Source: Niebla homalea (Eukaryota > Ascomycota > Lecanoromycetes > Lecanorales > Ramalinaceae). Taken from it: a stretch of DNA of 64,000 bases. The stretch spans positions 62,001 to 126,000 of the forward strand of contig JAHGAU010000003.1 in NCBI GenBank assembly GCA_019925105.1. Reading direction: 5' to 3'. The translations under genes and the position numbers were made by a program. This document shows positions 1-11,763 of this stretch, piece by piece (within the stretch, counting starts at the first letter, position 1; each line of letters opens with the position of its first letter). A model generated the notes under the pieces. That model was given only the letters and a program-made list of their open reading frames with translations. It did not search any database and had not been told where the DNA came from.

Positions 1-593
1 TATTGGGCATCGGCTCCTAGGGATCTTGAGAATTGGATCCGTTTTGCCTAAATGAGGTGCGATGTGACAACCTGCCATTGGTGCGAACGGTAAGGGTTTC
101 GAGCATGCGAATCATGACGCGATCAGCCTTTGCACATGGCTTGCCCAACGAGTGCCCGAAGCGTAGTGTACGCGGTCCTGTCACGCCGTCGATGGTTGTA
201 AAATTTGGATAGTACCTTCTGAATCAGAGGTGCAAAGGCATGAATGTTTGGCTCAAAAGACTGCATAGCCTAGCTGTATGAGTCTTGGTCTGCAGATGCT
301 GCATGGGACTTTTGTTGCCTCACTCATGCATGGGACTTTTGCTCCTCCAATCATGCAGAGCTGGGGTTTCCAGCGTGCTTCATCAGGCTTCTGCGGTAGC
401 CTTATGGCTTGACTCCTCGTACATAAAACACTGCCTCCCCACCGCGCAAAGGGGATACTGAGTAGCCATTGCCCTGGCCATTTCGACAAACGTCGAAGCC
501 TGGACTGTCTCGACACCAACGCTTTTCGTATGCTTCTTACTGGTGCAATTCAACCCTCGTGCTCGTGCATGATTGTACCAACGACTGCTGATC
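1..593. other. Upstream region without a recognisable gene
   Basis: I see no supported coding region here. The only structure is a short two-copy tandem repeat at 301-354, listed separately. Open frames on both strands are short and look like no known family. The stretch ends at the start of the Clr5-domain gene. Confidence 0.5.
301..354. repeat. Two-copy tandem repeat, unit 27 bp
   Basis: Two adjacent 27-base units (301-327 and 328-354) both begin GCATGGGACTTTTG and both end in a TCAT-like tail. A few mismatches separate them. The function is unknown. Confidence 0.7.
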
Positions 594-2133
594 ATGGCGA
601 CCTCATCCGACTCGGCCATCGCGCTCATCTCTCAGGAGGGCATGAGTATTTCTGGCAAAAAGACATGGGCGTCAGAGAGGGATTGGGTCCGACATCGAAC
701 ACAGATTACACACCTCTACCAGGCCAAAAGTCTGGGAAAGGTCATGGGTATCATGGAGAGCCAATATGGCTTCAAAGCCACGTAAGTGGACCACAAAAGC
801 GTGCCCAGCTTGCCGTACTCACCCGTTTGCTCCCAGACCGACGATGTACAAGAATAGAATTCGACATTGGGGGCTCGACAAGAACTCAAAAGAGCCTGAA
901 ATGAGAGCCATGGTCCGCAAGCATGATCGCCGACAGCGTCAGGGGAAGGCTTCTGTCTTCCGTGTCCGAGGTAAACCTGTTGAGTTTGGAGATATCATCC
1001 GCTACTGGGAACGAAAGGGGATGTCAATTGAAGATGTTGTCGCCCAACGAGCGATGTCTGCGACACCCGAGGCTGTAGTGGAATGTTCGACCCCAGTGCC
1101 ATCACCACCCTCGACGCCGGAAGGGTTTGCGATTCCGGAGAACGTGATTCGAAGTGTAAGGGACTATTATCATGGTTCTTTCGAGTTGGGGACGTGGTAC
1201 TCAACGGATCCGCAATATCCTTGCCGGTCCGCAAAGGCTCGTGGTGCTGAAGATACTATCCAAAGATTACTTGCGCAGTGTCAACTGGCCTGTCGGCTTT
1301 TCACACTGTGTAAGTTCGAGGAAGCAGGCCGGACGTTGATCTATGCGTTCGCAAGCATCGAGCATATCCTCCAGGAGCAGTCCCCTATAACGCTATGCAA
1401 CCTCTTCTCGTTAACAAGGTACATCGCTCAACTGAACAGACTAGAGATAGCAATAGCTCTACTGCGCCAAATTTCCAACATGGGCGAGCTGATATTGGGA
1501 GGCTGTCATCCACTCAGTCGTGTCTGTCGGTGGCTCGCTTCTCTTGAGTCGTCTCACTTTCAAGATGTACTGACCGTCTGCCACCAAAGCGCATGCGACC
1601 AATTTGAATATTTCCTTGGTCCGATGCATTGGTCGACACTCATTTCTCGCCTAGATTACATACAATGGGCACAAGATGTTGGCCAAGAAGGAGCAGCGAT
1701 CCAGAAGCAGCTAGCCAGCTGCATTCGGAGTCTTGGCCGTTCGGATGTTAGGACTTTGCAAAGCTATAGGGCGCTCGCCTACCAAAATCTGAAGAAGCGG
1801 GACTATATTGCGGCTCAAAGACTAGCTCGAGAGATCATCCATCATACTCAGGGTAGTGAGCCACGAAACCATCTCACATGGGTTCACTGCGAAGGACTTT
1901 GGGTCATTGCGCAATCTCAGTACGAGGTTGGAGAGACAGCTTCAGCAGAGGCAAATCTGCGCCGAGCAATCGAATTGCGTATGTGGGAACAGGGTACAAA
2001 TGACAGTCAGGCAAGATACTGGCTTGTGAAGCTGGAAGAGTGGGTGAGAGTACAAGGCAACTTCGCCTCCGCTCTTCAACTTGAAAATTGGAGGAATCAG
2101 ATCCTCGACTCAATGGAGGCCAATGATTATTGA
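594..2133 (+). CDS. Clr5-domain protein with a TPR-like C-terminus
   Basis: Two exons (594-781 and 837-2133) are joined across a 55-bp intron that starts GTAAGT and ends CCCAG. The product is 494 residues. Residues about 24-80 form a Clr5 domain: a W-x-x-H-R-x-x-I-x-x-L-Y start, then GIMESQYGFKAT, then MYKNRIRHWGLDKN. The splice falls inside this domain and restores it exactly, which supports the model. The remaining ~400 residues are helical and TPR-like (for example around ANLRRAIELR near the end). Clr5 domains are common at the N-terminus of ascomycete proteins of unknown role; the namesake is a fission-yeast silencing factor. DNA or chromatin binding is possible but not shown here. The ATG at 594 was chosen; an in-frame ATG at 573 is also available. 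Confidence 0.85.
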
Positions 2134-2760
2134 GTGCTATTTGTCTTAGGTTTCAATTCAGCAAATCAACAGATCCGATAATCATAGCTTCTTGTCTCGA
2201 CACAATAAGAAAGCATTTTTGTGGAAATTTGTTGAAGTTCCCGTCTTCCATCGTTGTCAGGTAGCAAGAGCAACAGGGCTCAAATTATCTGGATGGTGAC
2301 TCACCCAGTGCAAAGATGGTATGACTGCCTTACAGAACTACAGATTCTTGCACCAGTTGGCCGTTACCCCATGCATTGCCCCTCTTACCGAGCAGAGCTG
2401 CATGCACAAAGCAGTTAAAGTCGACGCAGAACGATTCCTGACGCGCAATCTGTCATTTCCCTCTAGGTTAAACCTATCCCACAGTCCACATACAATTTCA
2501 TTGATCATTGACCAGACCACCTGAGGATGCGCACCGACAGAATCCTCAGGACTTGAGCAGCTTCGACCCCGACGTGTGACTGACAGATAATTGAGCCACA
2601 TGCTTGTGTGGTTGCTATTCAGACTTGAAACCATACATCGATTGCAAAACCATGACAGTGTAAAGTAAGGTCCAGTGGAAATGGATGAACTTGAACAAGG
2701 TCTTTCGGGGGCTCTTGCACCGTGCTGAGATCTACGATGTGAAAACTCAGACGTGTGGTA
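2134..2760. other. Intergenic stretch
   Basis: I see no coding sequence with a recognisable family signature. This is where the missing remainder of the P450 stub at 2761-3036 would be expected, but no further P450 motifs are present on the minus strand. Confidence 0.45.
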
Positions 2761-3036
2761 CTAAAGTTTGCCCTCAATAACGAACCCTTGCTGACGAACA
2801 GAGGGGTGCAAACCATAGCGCGCGTGATGGTCCCTGAGCTTGAACGTATATCTTCCACCAAGGACAACGTCGTAGTAAAACTCGTTCCAGAACGTCAGTT
2901 TCGCGAACCAAGGTCCAGGGACATGTGCGACAGGCGACAGATACAGCCGGTAGAGTGCGCCATACACGCCATACAGCATAAGGCCGATGATGACGATCGC
3001 AGCTATATTCTCTCCTGATGCTTCAAAGCGTACCAT
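2761..3036 (-). pseudogene. Cytochrome P450 N-terminal stub
   Basis: The minus-strand frame gives 91 residues with a hydrophobic anchor near the start, followed by [18 protein letters not shown]. That is the hinge and proline-rich region of fungal microsomal P450s. Next come [14 protein letters not shown] and the phrase ending HHARYG, which in intact relatives continues into the substrate-recognition region. Here it runs into unrelated residues and stops. The I-helix, ExxR and heme-cysteine regions are absent downstream, so this is a truncated relic and not a working enzyme. It is unrelated in position to the P450 pseudogene at 29-30.6 kb and reads as a different P450 class. Confidence 0.75.
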
Positions 3037-3634
3037 GGTCGCTGTTGACGGCCAAGATCTTGGCTAGGGTGATTCTTGTGGGGAGAAGGCCGTAAATCTT
3101 TGAGGTATATGGAAACAAAACGTTGCGTGGGTGGTATCCTATTTTATATGTTTGCGGGGCAGTCCAGCTAGCGCTTGCCATTTCGGGAAGCCGATGTCAT
3201 TATACATAATCACCTTGCCAATGGCGAGTACAGTAGACTCCCCAGCAAAACTCGGGGCAAGCGTCCAGATCCAGAGCCCACTGTTTATTCAGGATCTCGC
3301 TTCTATCGTTGGTTACCAAGAGGCGAAGTGGAGTTGTGATCCAAACATACCTTCACAACAATCGCGGAATCCCCTCATAGAGGATTCTGCGCTGAGACTG
3401 GTTGTGGGTACTCACGAAACTCGGGTGAAGCCAGCTCCTGCATATCGACGTCCTACTTTCGATTGTAGGTTGAGCGATCATCTGACTTTTGTAAACTAGA
3501 GCACTGTGTTACGAAAAGGATGGAATTGAACCAGATTGTAGCTCCCAGTCTCCTACCTACGCGATTCGTGATCAAAGGTACCCAAGCTACCCAAGCTACC
3601 CTATAACCCTCCTCCTTGGCATTCATGCCAGTCA

Positions 3635-3782
3635 TTACCCGGACAATACAGATAATACGCACCCTGTGATACTTGTTGTGGCGTGAAATGCCCTACCAGA
3701 GCCCAAGCTCCGGATGCTCCTCCAGGGCAGGTGTCATGCGCATTTAGAACCCCGGTGCGGTATTATCTGTACTGCCCGGTAA
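3635..3782. mobile_element. MITE-like element with ~29-bp terminal inverted repeats
   Basis: The left end at 3635-3663 and the right end at 3754-3782 are imperfect inverted repeats of 29 bases (left end begins TTACCCGGACAATACAGATA). Both ends carry a TA dinucleotide at the boundary of the CCCGG tip, as expected for the TA target duplication of Tc1/mariner or Fot1/pogo-type elements. The internal ~90 bases code for nothing. The size and structure match a non-autonomous miniature element. A 14-base piece of the same terminal repeat recurs at 46200-46213. Confidence 0.6.
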
Positions 3783-4241
3783 AGTGGTCTGTCCGGTTGG
3801 GGCGTCACTCCTTCTATCACCCTATTTTTAATTGTTCGATCGACATCATGCCATTGGACCAGCTATGTGTCTTTTTTCTCCAACTCATGCTGCATGCCCT
3901 GGTCACGATACATGACCCTTGCCGTCATATGGAGAACTTGTGGTGGGGTACTTAAGAGATCCGGCGCATGAGCATGTGAGACAAGGAGGTTATGCGCCTT
4001 TAGACAATAATCATAGGGCGATTTTCTAGGCTCATGAGCAGTTCGGAGAGAAGAAAGACTTCTTTGACAATTGACGCTGCAACGAAACCTGAGACACAGA
4101 GTGATGGGCGCTACTACCGCAGTACAAGAACAGTCCTGAGTCACTTTTTTTACAATAATGCTTTCTCTCCCAGGTGGAGGATTCTATGTTCGTTTTCATC
4201 TTTCCAGCGATAGCCTATCCATCAAAGACACCGTAAAAACC

Positions 4242-5717
4242 ATGGCTGTGCCTCGGTCATGCTGGCTTTCCTTTATCAGCGCCCTCATATTGCAAACAAT
4301 TGTCGCTCTCCCGAGAGGCGCCTCCGCTGCTCCAAATCTATCCCTCAACAGTAGGAGCGCCGGTATGAAAGATACCCTACCGAGCACGCCTGTCACCAAA
4401 GCCAATCCTACTGGTCCACTTGCCAATCTGACCAACACAATCGACTCGCCAGAGTATATGCTCCTAATACCCTTTGACTTAGGGACTGGCTGATGAGAGT
4501 CAATCAAACCTAGCTTCCCGCCTGGCCTGGAGCCTCCCTCAGATTGGTGGCCCGTACGTCTCCCTTACACGGATCCACTTACCACGTTGGTCTTTCACAG
4601 ATACCACCGTGTGGACTCCTGGAATGACACGCAAGTGGAGCAGGCGCTTCAGAAGGCTATCCAGGAGTCAAGTGATCCCCACCTGCGCACCCAATTCATG
4701 GAATCAGGTCGTCGATATGCTTGGTCACAAGAATGGAACGGCCAAGTGGTCGCTGTAGGGGTGCAAGCCGACGCCGCTGAAGCGTCGGATGATCCTCCCC
4801 ATGAGCTAATTGGACTGACTTTTGGGCTCTGGACAAGTTGTCTCATCGGCATTAATCGATTCAGGCTTGCGTATCCCAGTGTGTATCCTGAATTCATGAT
4901 CATGATGAAAACAGGAGGATCTCTCAGCCGCATTGTAGCACGGGGAACGTTGCAGGCACCGGATGAACAACTCTTGCAAGAGACAGCTCCCTCTATTGAA
5001 CGACCATCATCTGGCCCTCCAACTGATACCATTGCTGTTACGAAGCGATCCCCCTTGAATGAAAATGTTGACACAAGCATTGCTACGCCTAACAGCTCTA
5101 CCATCGGAACCAATCTGGGCGGCGAGGTGGGTGCAACAGGGTAAGATTACATACAACTAATCTCCCCTCACTGGGCTACTTGCTGATTCAGGAATCCCTG
5201 CTTACATAGGTTCCCACCTGGTCGTCAGCCTCCCCACGACCCTTGGCACTATGAAATCACCTTCTCCCAACCCCCCACCGAGATGAATTTCCGGGACTAT
5301 GAACACGTGGACGGACGGGACGAAACGCGAGTCGAAAAGCTGATCCAAAGAGCCATCCTTGCGTCGAGCGATCCCAAGCGACAGAATCAGCGCCTAACCA
5401 AACCTCAATATGCTTGGACGGATCAGGAGATGCGTCTTGTCTTGGAGCCCCAGCCGGCTGAACCCTCGATAGAACCCCCGTATGAGCTGCTTGGGCTTAC
5501 GTTGAGGATATGGGAGTCTTGCTTGATCGCGATCAACCGTTTCAGGCTGGCGTATCCCGGTGTATACTTCAAATTCGATATCTTTATCGAGCACGGCCCC
5601 GCGGAACTTTACTTGGGAAGTGGAGGTCTGCTGGGAGGTAATGATAATGTATTGGATGACTCCCCGTCGCTGCAAGCCGCAACTGCTGGGGGTGATGATA
5701 GTGTCCAAGTGGCATAG
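4242..5717 (+). CDS. Secreted protein built from two tandem homologous halves
   Basis: Three exons (4242-4453, 4514-5140, 5192-5717) encode 454 residues. The first intron (60 bp) removes two adjacent TGA codons. The second is 51 bp with GTAAGA and CAG ends. A signal peptide is evident: MAVPRSCW followed by a hydrophobic core, with probable cleavage after GASA. After it come two copies of one module. Each starts FPPGxxPPxD, continues through a D-E-T/D-T-x-VE-x-x-x-x-A-I-x-x-SSDP segment, and ends ELxGLTxxxWxSCLI followed by INRFRLAYP. The repeat lies at the protein level with about half the residues conserved in the core. I recognise no known domain. An extracellular role is inferred only from the signal peptide. 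The ATG at 4242 sits in a good AACCATGG context; an upstream in-frame ATG at 4158 would bury the signal peptide. Confidence 0.75.
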
Positions 5718-7638
5718 TCACAATGATGCTTTATAGCGATGATCGGTCTCAAGCCAGGATGTCTCTCAAACATGGATCTTTACAAATTTCATAATCAATT
5801 CTCGATCCACACGTTTCTCGGATTCGACGGCTCCATTGATCGATAGCGTTCACATGTTTCCCATGGCCGGTCATATCTGCGCAATACTACTGATCGCCCT
5901 CTTCCACTCCGCCAGACCAAAGGAACGAGCTTTGCTTCTATAAAGCTTGCCGGCTGATTAGATAGAACCTAGGAGTATTGTGGGATAATTCGGAGGAGGC
6001 CTTAAGCCTGCACTTTCCTTCGATTGTGGGTCTTATGGGTTACTTCTTCCAGGGCTGAAGGTACCAGAGAAAGTAGGGGGCAGGCCTTTAAACTCAGGCA
6101 ATTGAACCATTTCTATCGTGACTTTGCAGGGTGATGAGTTGTTTACCGCTGTGGGTTACTAACAAAGCAGTACCACCATGGTTCGAGCTATAGCAATGTC
6201 AAGCAGTAGCCCCACCAATTTCCTTGAGAAAAGTTTTACACTCGACCCATAGAGTCTGAAATACTCTGACGACAGCGCGGCGTATAGCTTCGGAAGTATG
6301 GACTGGTCTCATTCCGTCGTGAACAGCGCGCAACTGAAATTGGCTGCACGTCTACACGCCACAGTGAGTTGATAGTTGCGTCAAATCCTATCACCTAGGC
6401 GAATGTCTTTGAAAAGCTAGACTAGCAAGCTCGGATGGTCATGCCTGGATACACTCAACCCCAAGACCTAGATCTCTTCCATCCTTCGTCTGTTAAAGAT
6501 AACAACCTTCTTAGGAAGAGTCGAAACTTACTTTGTTCAACAACGCCTGTCATTCTACTTCCTCTTCGTTCGGAATCCTTTCGTTTACGCCTGAAGCATG
6601 TTACGGTAGACTCTACAGTATGCCTTGCAATTGAGGCTGTCGGCAGGAGCTCGAGGGTTCTTATGCAACCAGGATTGAAGCCCAACTCCTAGCTCCAAAG
6701 GGTGGTAGTCTTTGAACTGTATACATACATAATACACCCAGGGGTGACAGGATCACTAAGCCTCGGTATCGAGGAGGATGATGTATTATTCGTCTCAAGG
6801 GGGACGCCTAGGACGTAAAATACGAGTATTGAAGGCATCGTACAGCAACATCCCATCTCCCATCGATTTCCACCTCTCCGCGCAATGCCTGCAGCGCAAT
6901 TTCAAGACGGAGGAGGATTCCACCGTTCCAATTAATGAAGTCCAGAATCTATCCAGTGTGCGCATACCAAATGCTGGAGGACTGTTGAAGTACCTAGGTT
7001 CATATATAAATGGCCGGAGAGTGGGCGAAGAAGTAGAAAGGTGCGTCGAAAGTAAGAATGGCCTAGCATCCTGACCAGACGCGCCACACAGAATTTAGGT
7101 GATCGCGCTGTGAGAAAAGAGTTCTCCGGAACGAGAGAAAGATGTGCAGACCTCAGACATGAGTGGGAGGGGTAGGAGGAAGGGTAAAGAAGGAAATTTA
7201 GGTTTAATGGTCTTAACAAGATGGAGTACGTCTTATGCCTAAAAAGAAGTCTAAAACTTTTGTTGAATGAACCTTGAGTAAGCGACTGGAACGCCTCAGA
7301 GATGTTTGGACTGGACAGCGGCTATCGCTAGGAATCATGATAAGTCGTCGCCTTGCTCAAAGCAGCAAGCGCAAAGCGTGCATGGGGAGACGAGACGGTC
7401 CGATCTTGCATCTGTTCTATTTTTATGTAAGGTCCAAGAATCATTCTCAGCTCACTTGAGGTTTACCGTGCACCTTCGTGCGCATTGGGCGCTGTCTGAG
7501 TGTGGAAGAAAAGGTTCGAGCTGCAAGATAGGGAATGAACGCAACAATGAAAAGTCCCCTATTCACCTGTACACCTTGCCTGTCACAGTACAGGTATCCA
7601 GATATTCGCCACGACTGAAGATAAAACGATGTCCAAAG
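5718..7638. other. Long intergenic region, no gene seen
   Basis: About 1.9 kb with short overlapping open frames on both strands, none with a family signature, signal peptide or convincing splice structure. No repeat or RNA gene was recognised. Confidence 0.45.
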
Positions 7639-8468
7639 ATGGCTTTGTTGGTCCTACCGCGACTGCTCATTCCTATCATGCTTTCCTTCCTCTGCGTCTT
7701 CATCACCAGTGCAACGCCCTTTTCTAACGATCCTCCCTCAACCTCGCCGATAACGTCTTCATCGTCCTGCACCGGCAGCAGTCTCAGCACCGGCAACATC
7801 ACCGCCACAAGCCCCATCGCCCCTAGAGTGTAAACAATCCATCCCCCTCCCCCCCTTTTCCGTCCCCCCTTCACGCCACACATTACTCCCGTTGATCCAA
7901 CAAATCTCCCCACAAAAACAGGAAACTTCCCCATCCCCTCGACCAATCCTCCCCTGCGCCCTCGCCATCGACGAATTCTTTCGAGAGGCCTCACCCACGG
8001 TGCTCCAACTCCTCGTCGAAGCGCTCGCCTCCCCCCATCATCGTCGGCCACACGCGCCGGATGAGCAGTTCTCCTCGGGCCGTCAACAGGGGGGCCGTCA
8101 CTTACGGTGGGGGTGGATTTCCGGTTCTATGCGCGCATCGGGGAAACGCTGTCGGGGGGTGAGATGGTGAAGGCGATTGAGGTGCGCCAATCCCATATTG
8201 TTCCTTTTTTTTCTTTATTTGCCGGTTGGAAAATGGGGGGGAGGGGGAAATGCAGATGGATGTAGCTGAAATTTTGGATGAGATTAGGCGTTGGGTGATT
8301 ACATGGCCAGTCAGCGGGGCATTTGGGAAGGAGAAGCGGGTGCGGATTGAACACCAGGGGCAACGGGAGGGGGCGGTTGCTGGCTTGATGTTTATGGAGA
8401 AAGTGGATGGGGGCTGTAGCGAGGATGCGCTGGAGCAGGATGTGGATGGGGTGGTGGCGACGTCCTGA
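7639..8468 (+). CDS. Doubtful small secreted protein gene, possibly decayed
   Basis: An ATG at 7639 opens a clear signal peptide (MALLVLPRLLIPIMLSFLC, cleavage near SATP) followed by a Ser/Thr/Pro-rich stretch that ends in an in-frame stop at about 7831. Downstream coding-like pieces lie in different frames: one with LPCALAIDEFFREAS at about 7950-7990, one with VDFRFYARIGETLSGGEM at about 8113-8165, and one with GQREGAVAGLMF near 8360-8395. Introns beginning at GTGTAA (about 7830) and GTGCGC (about 8182) could join some of these, but I could not build a fully in-frame model. It may be an intron-containing gene or a pseudogene. No family was recognised. Confidence 0.3.
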
Positions 8469-8955
8469 GAGATGAGTCCCAAGGTATAGGTTTGGGGGCG
8501 GTGACAGCGCCACGATGGATGTCATGTCGTTGCCGGCGGTGTAGGCATATTGACCGACCTCGGTGAGTCCCAGGGAGGAGGTCGTAGTCGCTCGCTACAA
8601 GGGCTGCGATCGATGAGATCTCCAATAGGCACAGAGGGGCCTCTGAGCTGTTGGAAATGATGCGATTTATCTCCTCCTCTTCGTGGGAATGTCATTATCA
8701 CAAGGGGAGCGTGGCCGCATCCTGTTGTTGCATTGGAGGACGTAGGTGACGAGAGTATTGGCACGAGGCCTGAGGAATAAAGAGGTCGATAGCTTATGAC
8801 ATCCATGAAGAGTATACGATGTACGCAGTATTCCGCAGTCCATGCTTTTTCCAATCCCTCATTCACTGGTTCGAGGAACCCCCCCCAGCGAGTCTCCCAC
8901 ATCATTTTGGTCTCCTGTCCTATCATCCTTTCCCCTCTTCAATAGTCCACTCTGA

Positions 8956-9471
8956 TCAAGACATCTCCCCCTTGGTCTTCTCCGCCATCCCCTCGACCTT
9001 TCCCTTCATCTCAGCACCTTTGCCCTTCGCCTCTCCTGAGAGCTCACTCGCCTTCCCTTTTGCCTCACCAGCCATATCCTTCGCTCCCCCAGCCATATCT
9101 TCACCTTTTCCTTTGGCTTCACCAGCCATCTCTGAGGTCTTGCCTTTTGCCTCGCCGGCCATTCCCTTGGCCTCACCGGCCATCTCTGATGTCTTGCCTT
9201 TGGCCTCGCCGGCTGTCATGCCTGCAGCAGATTTGAGGGATTCGGCTGCTCCCTCTGCAAGAGAGTATATCAGTCAGCTAAATCTTGGTGCGCAGATGGT
9301 GTAAGGCGTGTGTAAGGTTTAAGAGTAGACCATACTTGATTTATCTAGGACATTTTGGGCAGTCTCTTTTGCTTGGTCTACCGCGGACTTGCGAACGAAG
9401 GGGGAGGTGGCGAAGGCGCGAGTGCGGATGAGGGGGAGGCTGCGGGTGGTGAGGGTGCGTGTGAACGACAT
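8956..9471 (-). CDS. Mitochondrial LEA-like (group 3) stress protein
   Basis: Two exons on the minus strand (9336-9471, then 8956-9254) flank an 81-bp GTATGG...CAG intron and give 144 residues. The N-terminus MSFTRTLTTRSLPLIRTRAF is Arg/Ser/Thr-rich, lacks acids and is followed by ATSPFVRKSAVDQ, a typical mitochondrial presequence. The body is a run of alanine-, glycine- and lysine-rich repeats of the type AGEAKGKTSEM and GEAKGKGEDM. This is the amphipathic repeat pattern of LEA group 3 proteins, which are disordered when hydrated and protect membranes and proteins during drying. The plus-strand repeat of CCTTTGCCTCACC-like units is the DNA face of these protein repeats. Confidence 0.8.
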
Positions 9472-9947
9472 GATGATGGTCAAGGATTGGAACGGTCGTG
9501 ATGATTGGATTAGAATAGTTTATTGGTGATGTGTGCTGTGGAAGCAGGATTGAAGAAGCTGACGGAAGAGTCAAGGAGGAGCTGGTGGTGGTGAGAAAAG
9601 CTGCTGGCTACGTCATTCGGCATTTTGGAGGCTGAATTGAATTCTTAATTCAGGCGCTTGCGGGGGCTGGGATCCCAAAAAAAGAAATTAAATTTCAGAT
9701 GCGCACGTCCGGGTTCAGAAAATGAACGGTAATAGTGTATGAAGCTTTAGGTAGCACTTGGTGGTAACATGATTTGAGATCCGGTCGCTCTTGAGCCATC
9801 GTCAAGCGCTCAAAGGTCTACCAATTCTGATTCAAGGCCGGCCTTGAAAACAGACATGGGACGCTACGAAGGAGAATCTGCAAACATGACAGGCTTTTGC
9901 GATGTTGAAAGTGCTATGAGGGTGACCCCTGAGAAGAAACCTTGAGC

Positions 9948-11763
9948 TCAGAGCTGGGATGAGTAGTGAAAAGTCTTCACGATGGGGCCGCATTGGTGTC
10001 TGTACAAATTACTTCGATTATTATCCATTTCACTCGCAGCTCCTTCTTGCTTCACCAGCGCGACTGGCGCAATATCCTTCTTCCTCGCCCCAAGAAGATA
10101 ATCCAAAGCAGCCGCGACGATAATGAACACGAAGATGACAATCGCCCAATTCATGCCTTCAGCGCCAGGCAGTGGCGTCTCGGGGAAGAAGCTCATTACA
10201 ACGCTCACAATCAAGAAAGCTAAAGCGACCTCATTGATCAGACCACCCCAACGCCCCAGGGACCAAGGCCGCGGGATAACTTCTTCGTCACGCCGACGCT
10301 TCGGACGCACGCTGCCGATGGAAAGACTGTAGGAGAACACAAGAGCGGCATTTGACAGAGAGATAATAGCTCTAAGCGCGACATCAGACCCAAAGTTCAA
10401 GGCCGTAATGAGGAGATAAACGAGAAGGACGATGAGAACAGCGTTGACTGCAACGGCCCATCCAGGTCGGATCTAATGACACCGTCAGTCACTGATTATA
10501 TCATGTGTTGGTTTGGTGCGTGGGAGAAGCTCACATAGCGTATCACGGCAGCAAAGGGAAGACATCCATCTCGGGCAAAGGACCACACTTAACGAGGAGA
10601 AGACGCGATCACCATGATTGTGCCGATGGGTGACAGCGCGATTAGAATAGCTATCAGGATCGAGGTCGCGGAAATCGAGCCAGTGGATCTGTATAGCACT
10701 TCGATGATCGGGATCCCGCTCTGCGTTGGGCCATCTCCCAGCCCAAGGACTGCATCTTGCCAATCCGGACCAAGACAAGAACCGAGAGTCACCAGCATGA
10801 GGAGACCCAAAGAGGCGTTGATGATCGATCCCCACATCATTGCAGAAGGGATCACCCCCCCGGAGTCTTTCAGCTCCTCAGACATGTGTGCCCCTGCATC
10901 TGGACCAAGGAAACACCACCGCGGCGGTGTGATGCCCACCAGAGTCGAAAGCCCCTTGTTGCCCCAATCGCAATGGTGTTAGAACTGGGTAAAGACTTCT
11001 CTTCCGGGTGCATGCTCGCTCGTTGCCCAAAGCACAGCCAAAAAGACGAAGAATCCAGCAACATGCATAACCATAAACACCAACTCCGTGACCGGCAGTG
11101 CTCTTGCACAGAAAACGTTGGAAGGCTCCGCAGACGATGATGAAGAGGGTCCTGAAGAGATCCTGGGTCAGTATTACCAGTGGAAAACTTGAACGAGCGT
11201 TCAACGCGATGAAGTCGATCATTCACGTCTGCCACAACTCCCCAACATCCGCCCCCACATCGCTCAACAGCACCAAACCCTGCACAAGTGTGCTCGTCAA
11301 TTGCGCTGCGCTGGGCACCCCAGTGACCCACCCCAGCACACTCGTCCACCGGACCAGATAACTCATCCCCTTCTGCCAACTCCGGGGCGCAAATTCGCTG
11401 ACCCAATGCTATTGCCCTCCGGCCGTTGGCGCCATAGAGGCCATCTCCGCCATACTTGCGATCATGCACAACGCGCCCACAATGACGAGGACCGTGGGCC
11501 ACATCACCCCTGCGTTGCCTCCATTGGTGAGACCGTATTGGAAGGCCAGGAGCATGGATTAGCATGTCGATTGGAGGATGATGACGAATGAGATGATGGA
11601 GAGGAAGCGAAACAAGCGTTTGAGCTCTTGGGTTTTGCCCATGCGATGCAAGTCATTTGAATCGTGAGTAGTGTTGCCGTGGTGGTTGGCTTCTTGCGCT
11701 GCTTCATCTTCGGACAAGGTTGTAGTAGTGGTTACAATGCGATTGCTGACTTACCCATGATCA
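9948..11763 (-). pseudogene. Disrupted amino-acid/choline permease (APC superfamily)
   Basis: Read on the minus strand, the order of motifs is that of fungal choline/GABA-type permeases: MGKTQELKR, then LLAFQYGLTNGG, AEMASMAPTAGGQ, HWVSEFAPRSWQKG, WCFLGPDAGAHMSEEL, VWSFARDG and a C-terminal pair of membrane helices ending near 9990. The reading frame is broken repeatedly. There are in-frame stops just before LLAFQYGL, between GGQ and HWVSEF, after GELWQT and before VWSFARDG, and frame changes around 10940-11220. One ordinary intron (GTGAGC...TTAG, about 10476-10534) is still visible. The product would have imported a small amine or amino acid across the plasma membrane, but this copy cannot encode it. 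Confidence 0.85.

Noticed and set aside
8522..8926. 134-codon minus-strand frame as a gene
   Set aside because: No hydrophobic core, domain or codon pattern; overlaps the leader region of nothing recognisable.
8956..9219. Plus-strand direct repeats at 9.0-9.2 kb as a CRISPR-like or satellite array
   Set aside because: The repeats are the coding strand complement of the LEA-protein amino-acid repeats; there are no equal spacers.
10870..11565. 231-codon minus-strand frame as a novel protein
   Set aside because: It is an out-of-frame reading of the amino-acid permease relic, whose true motifs lie in the adjacent frames.
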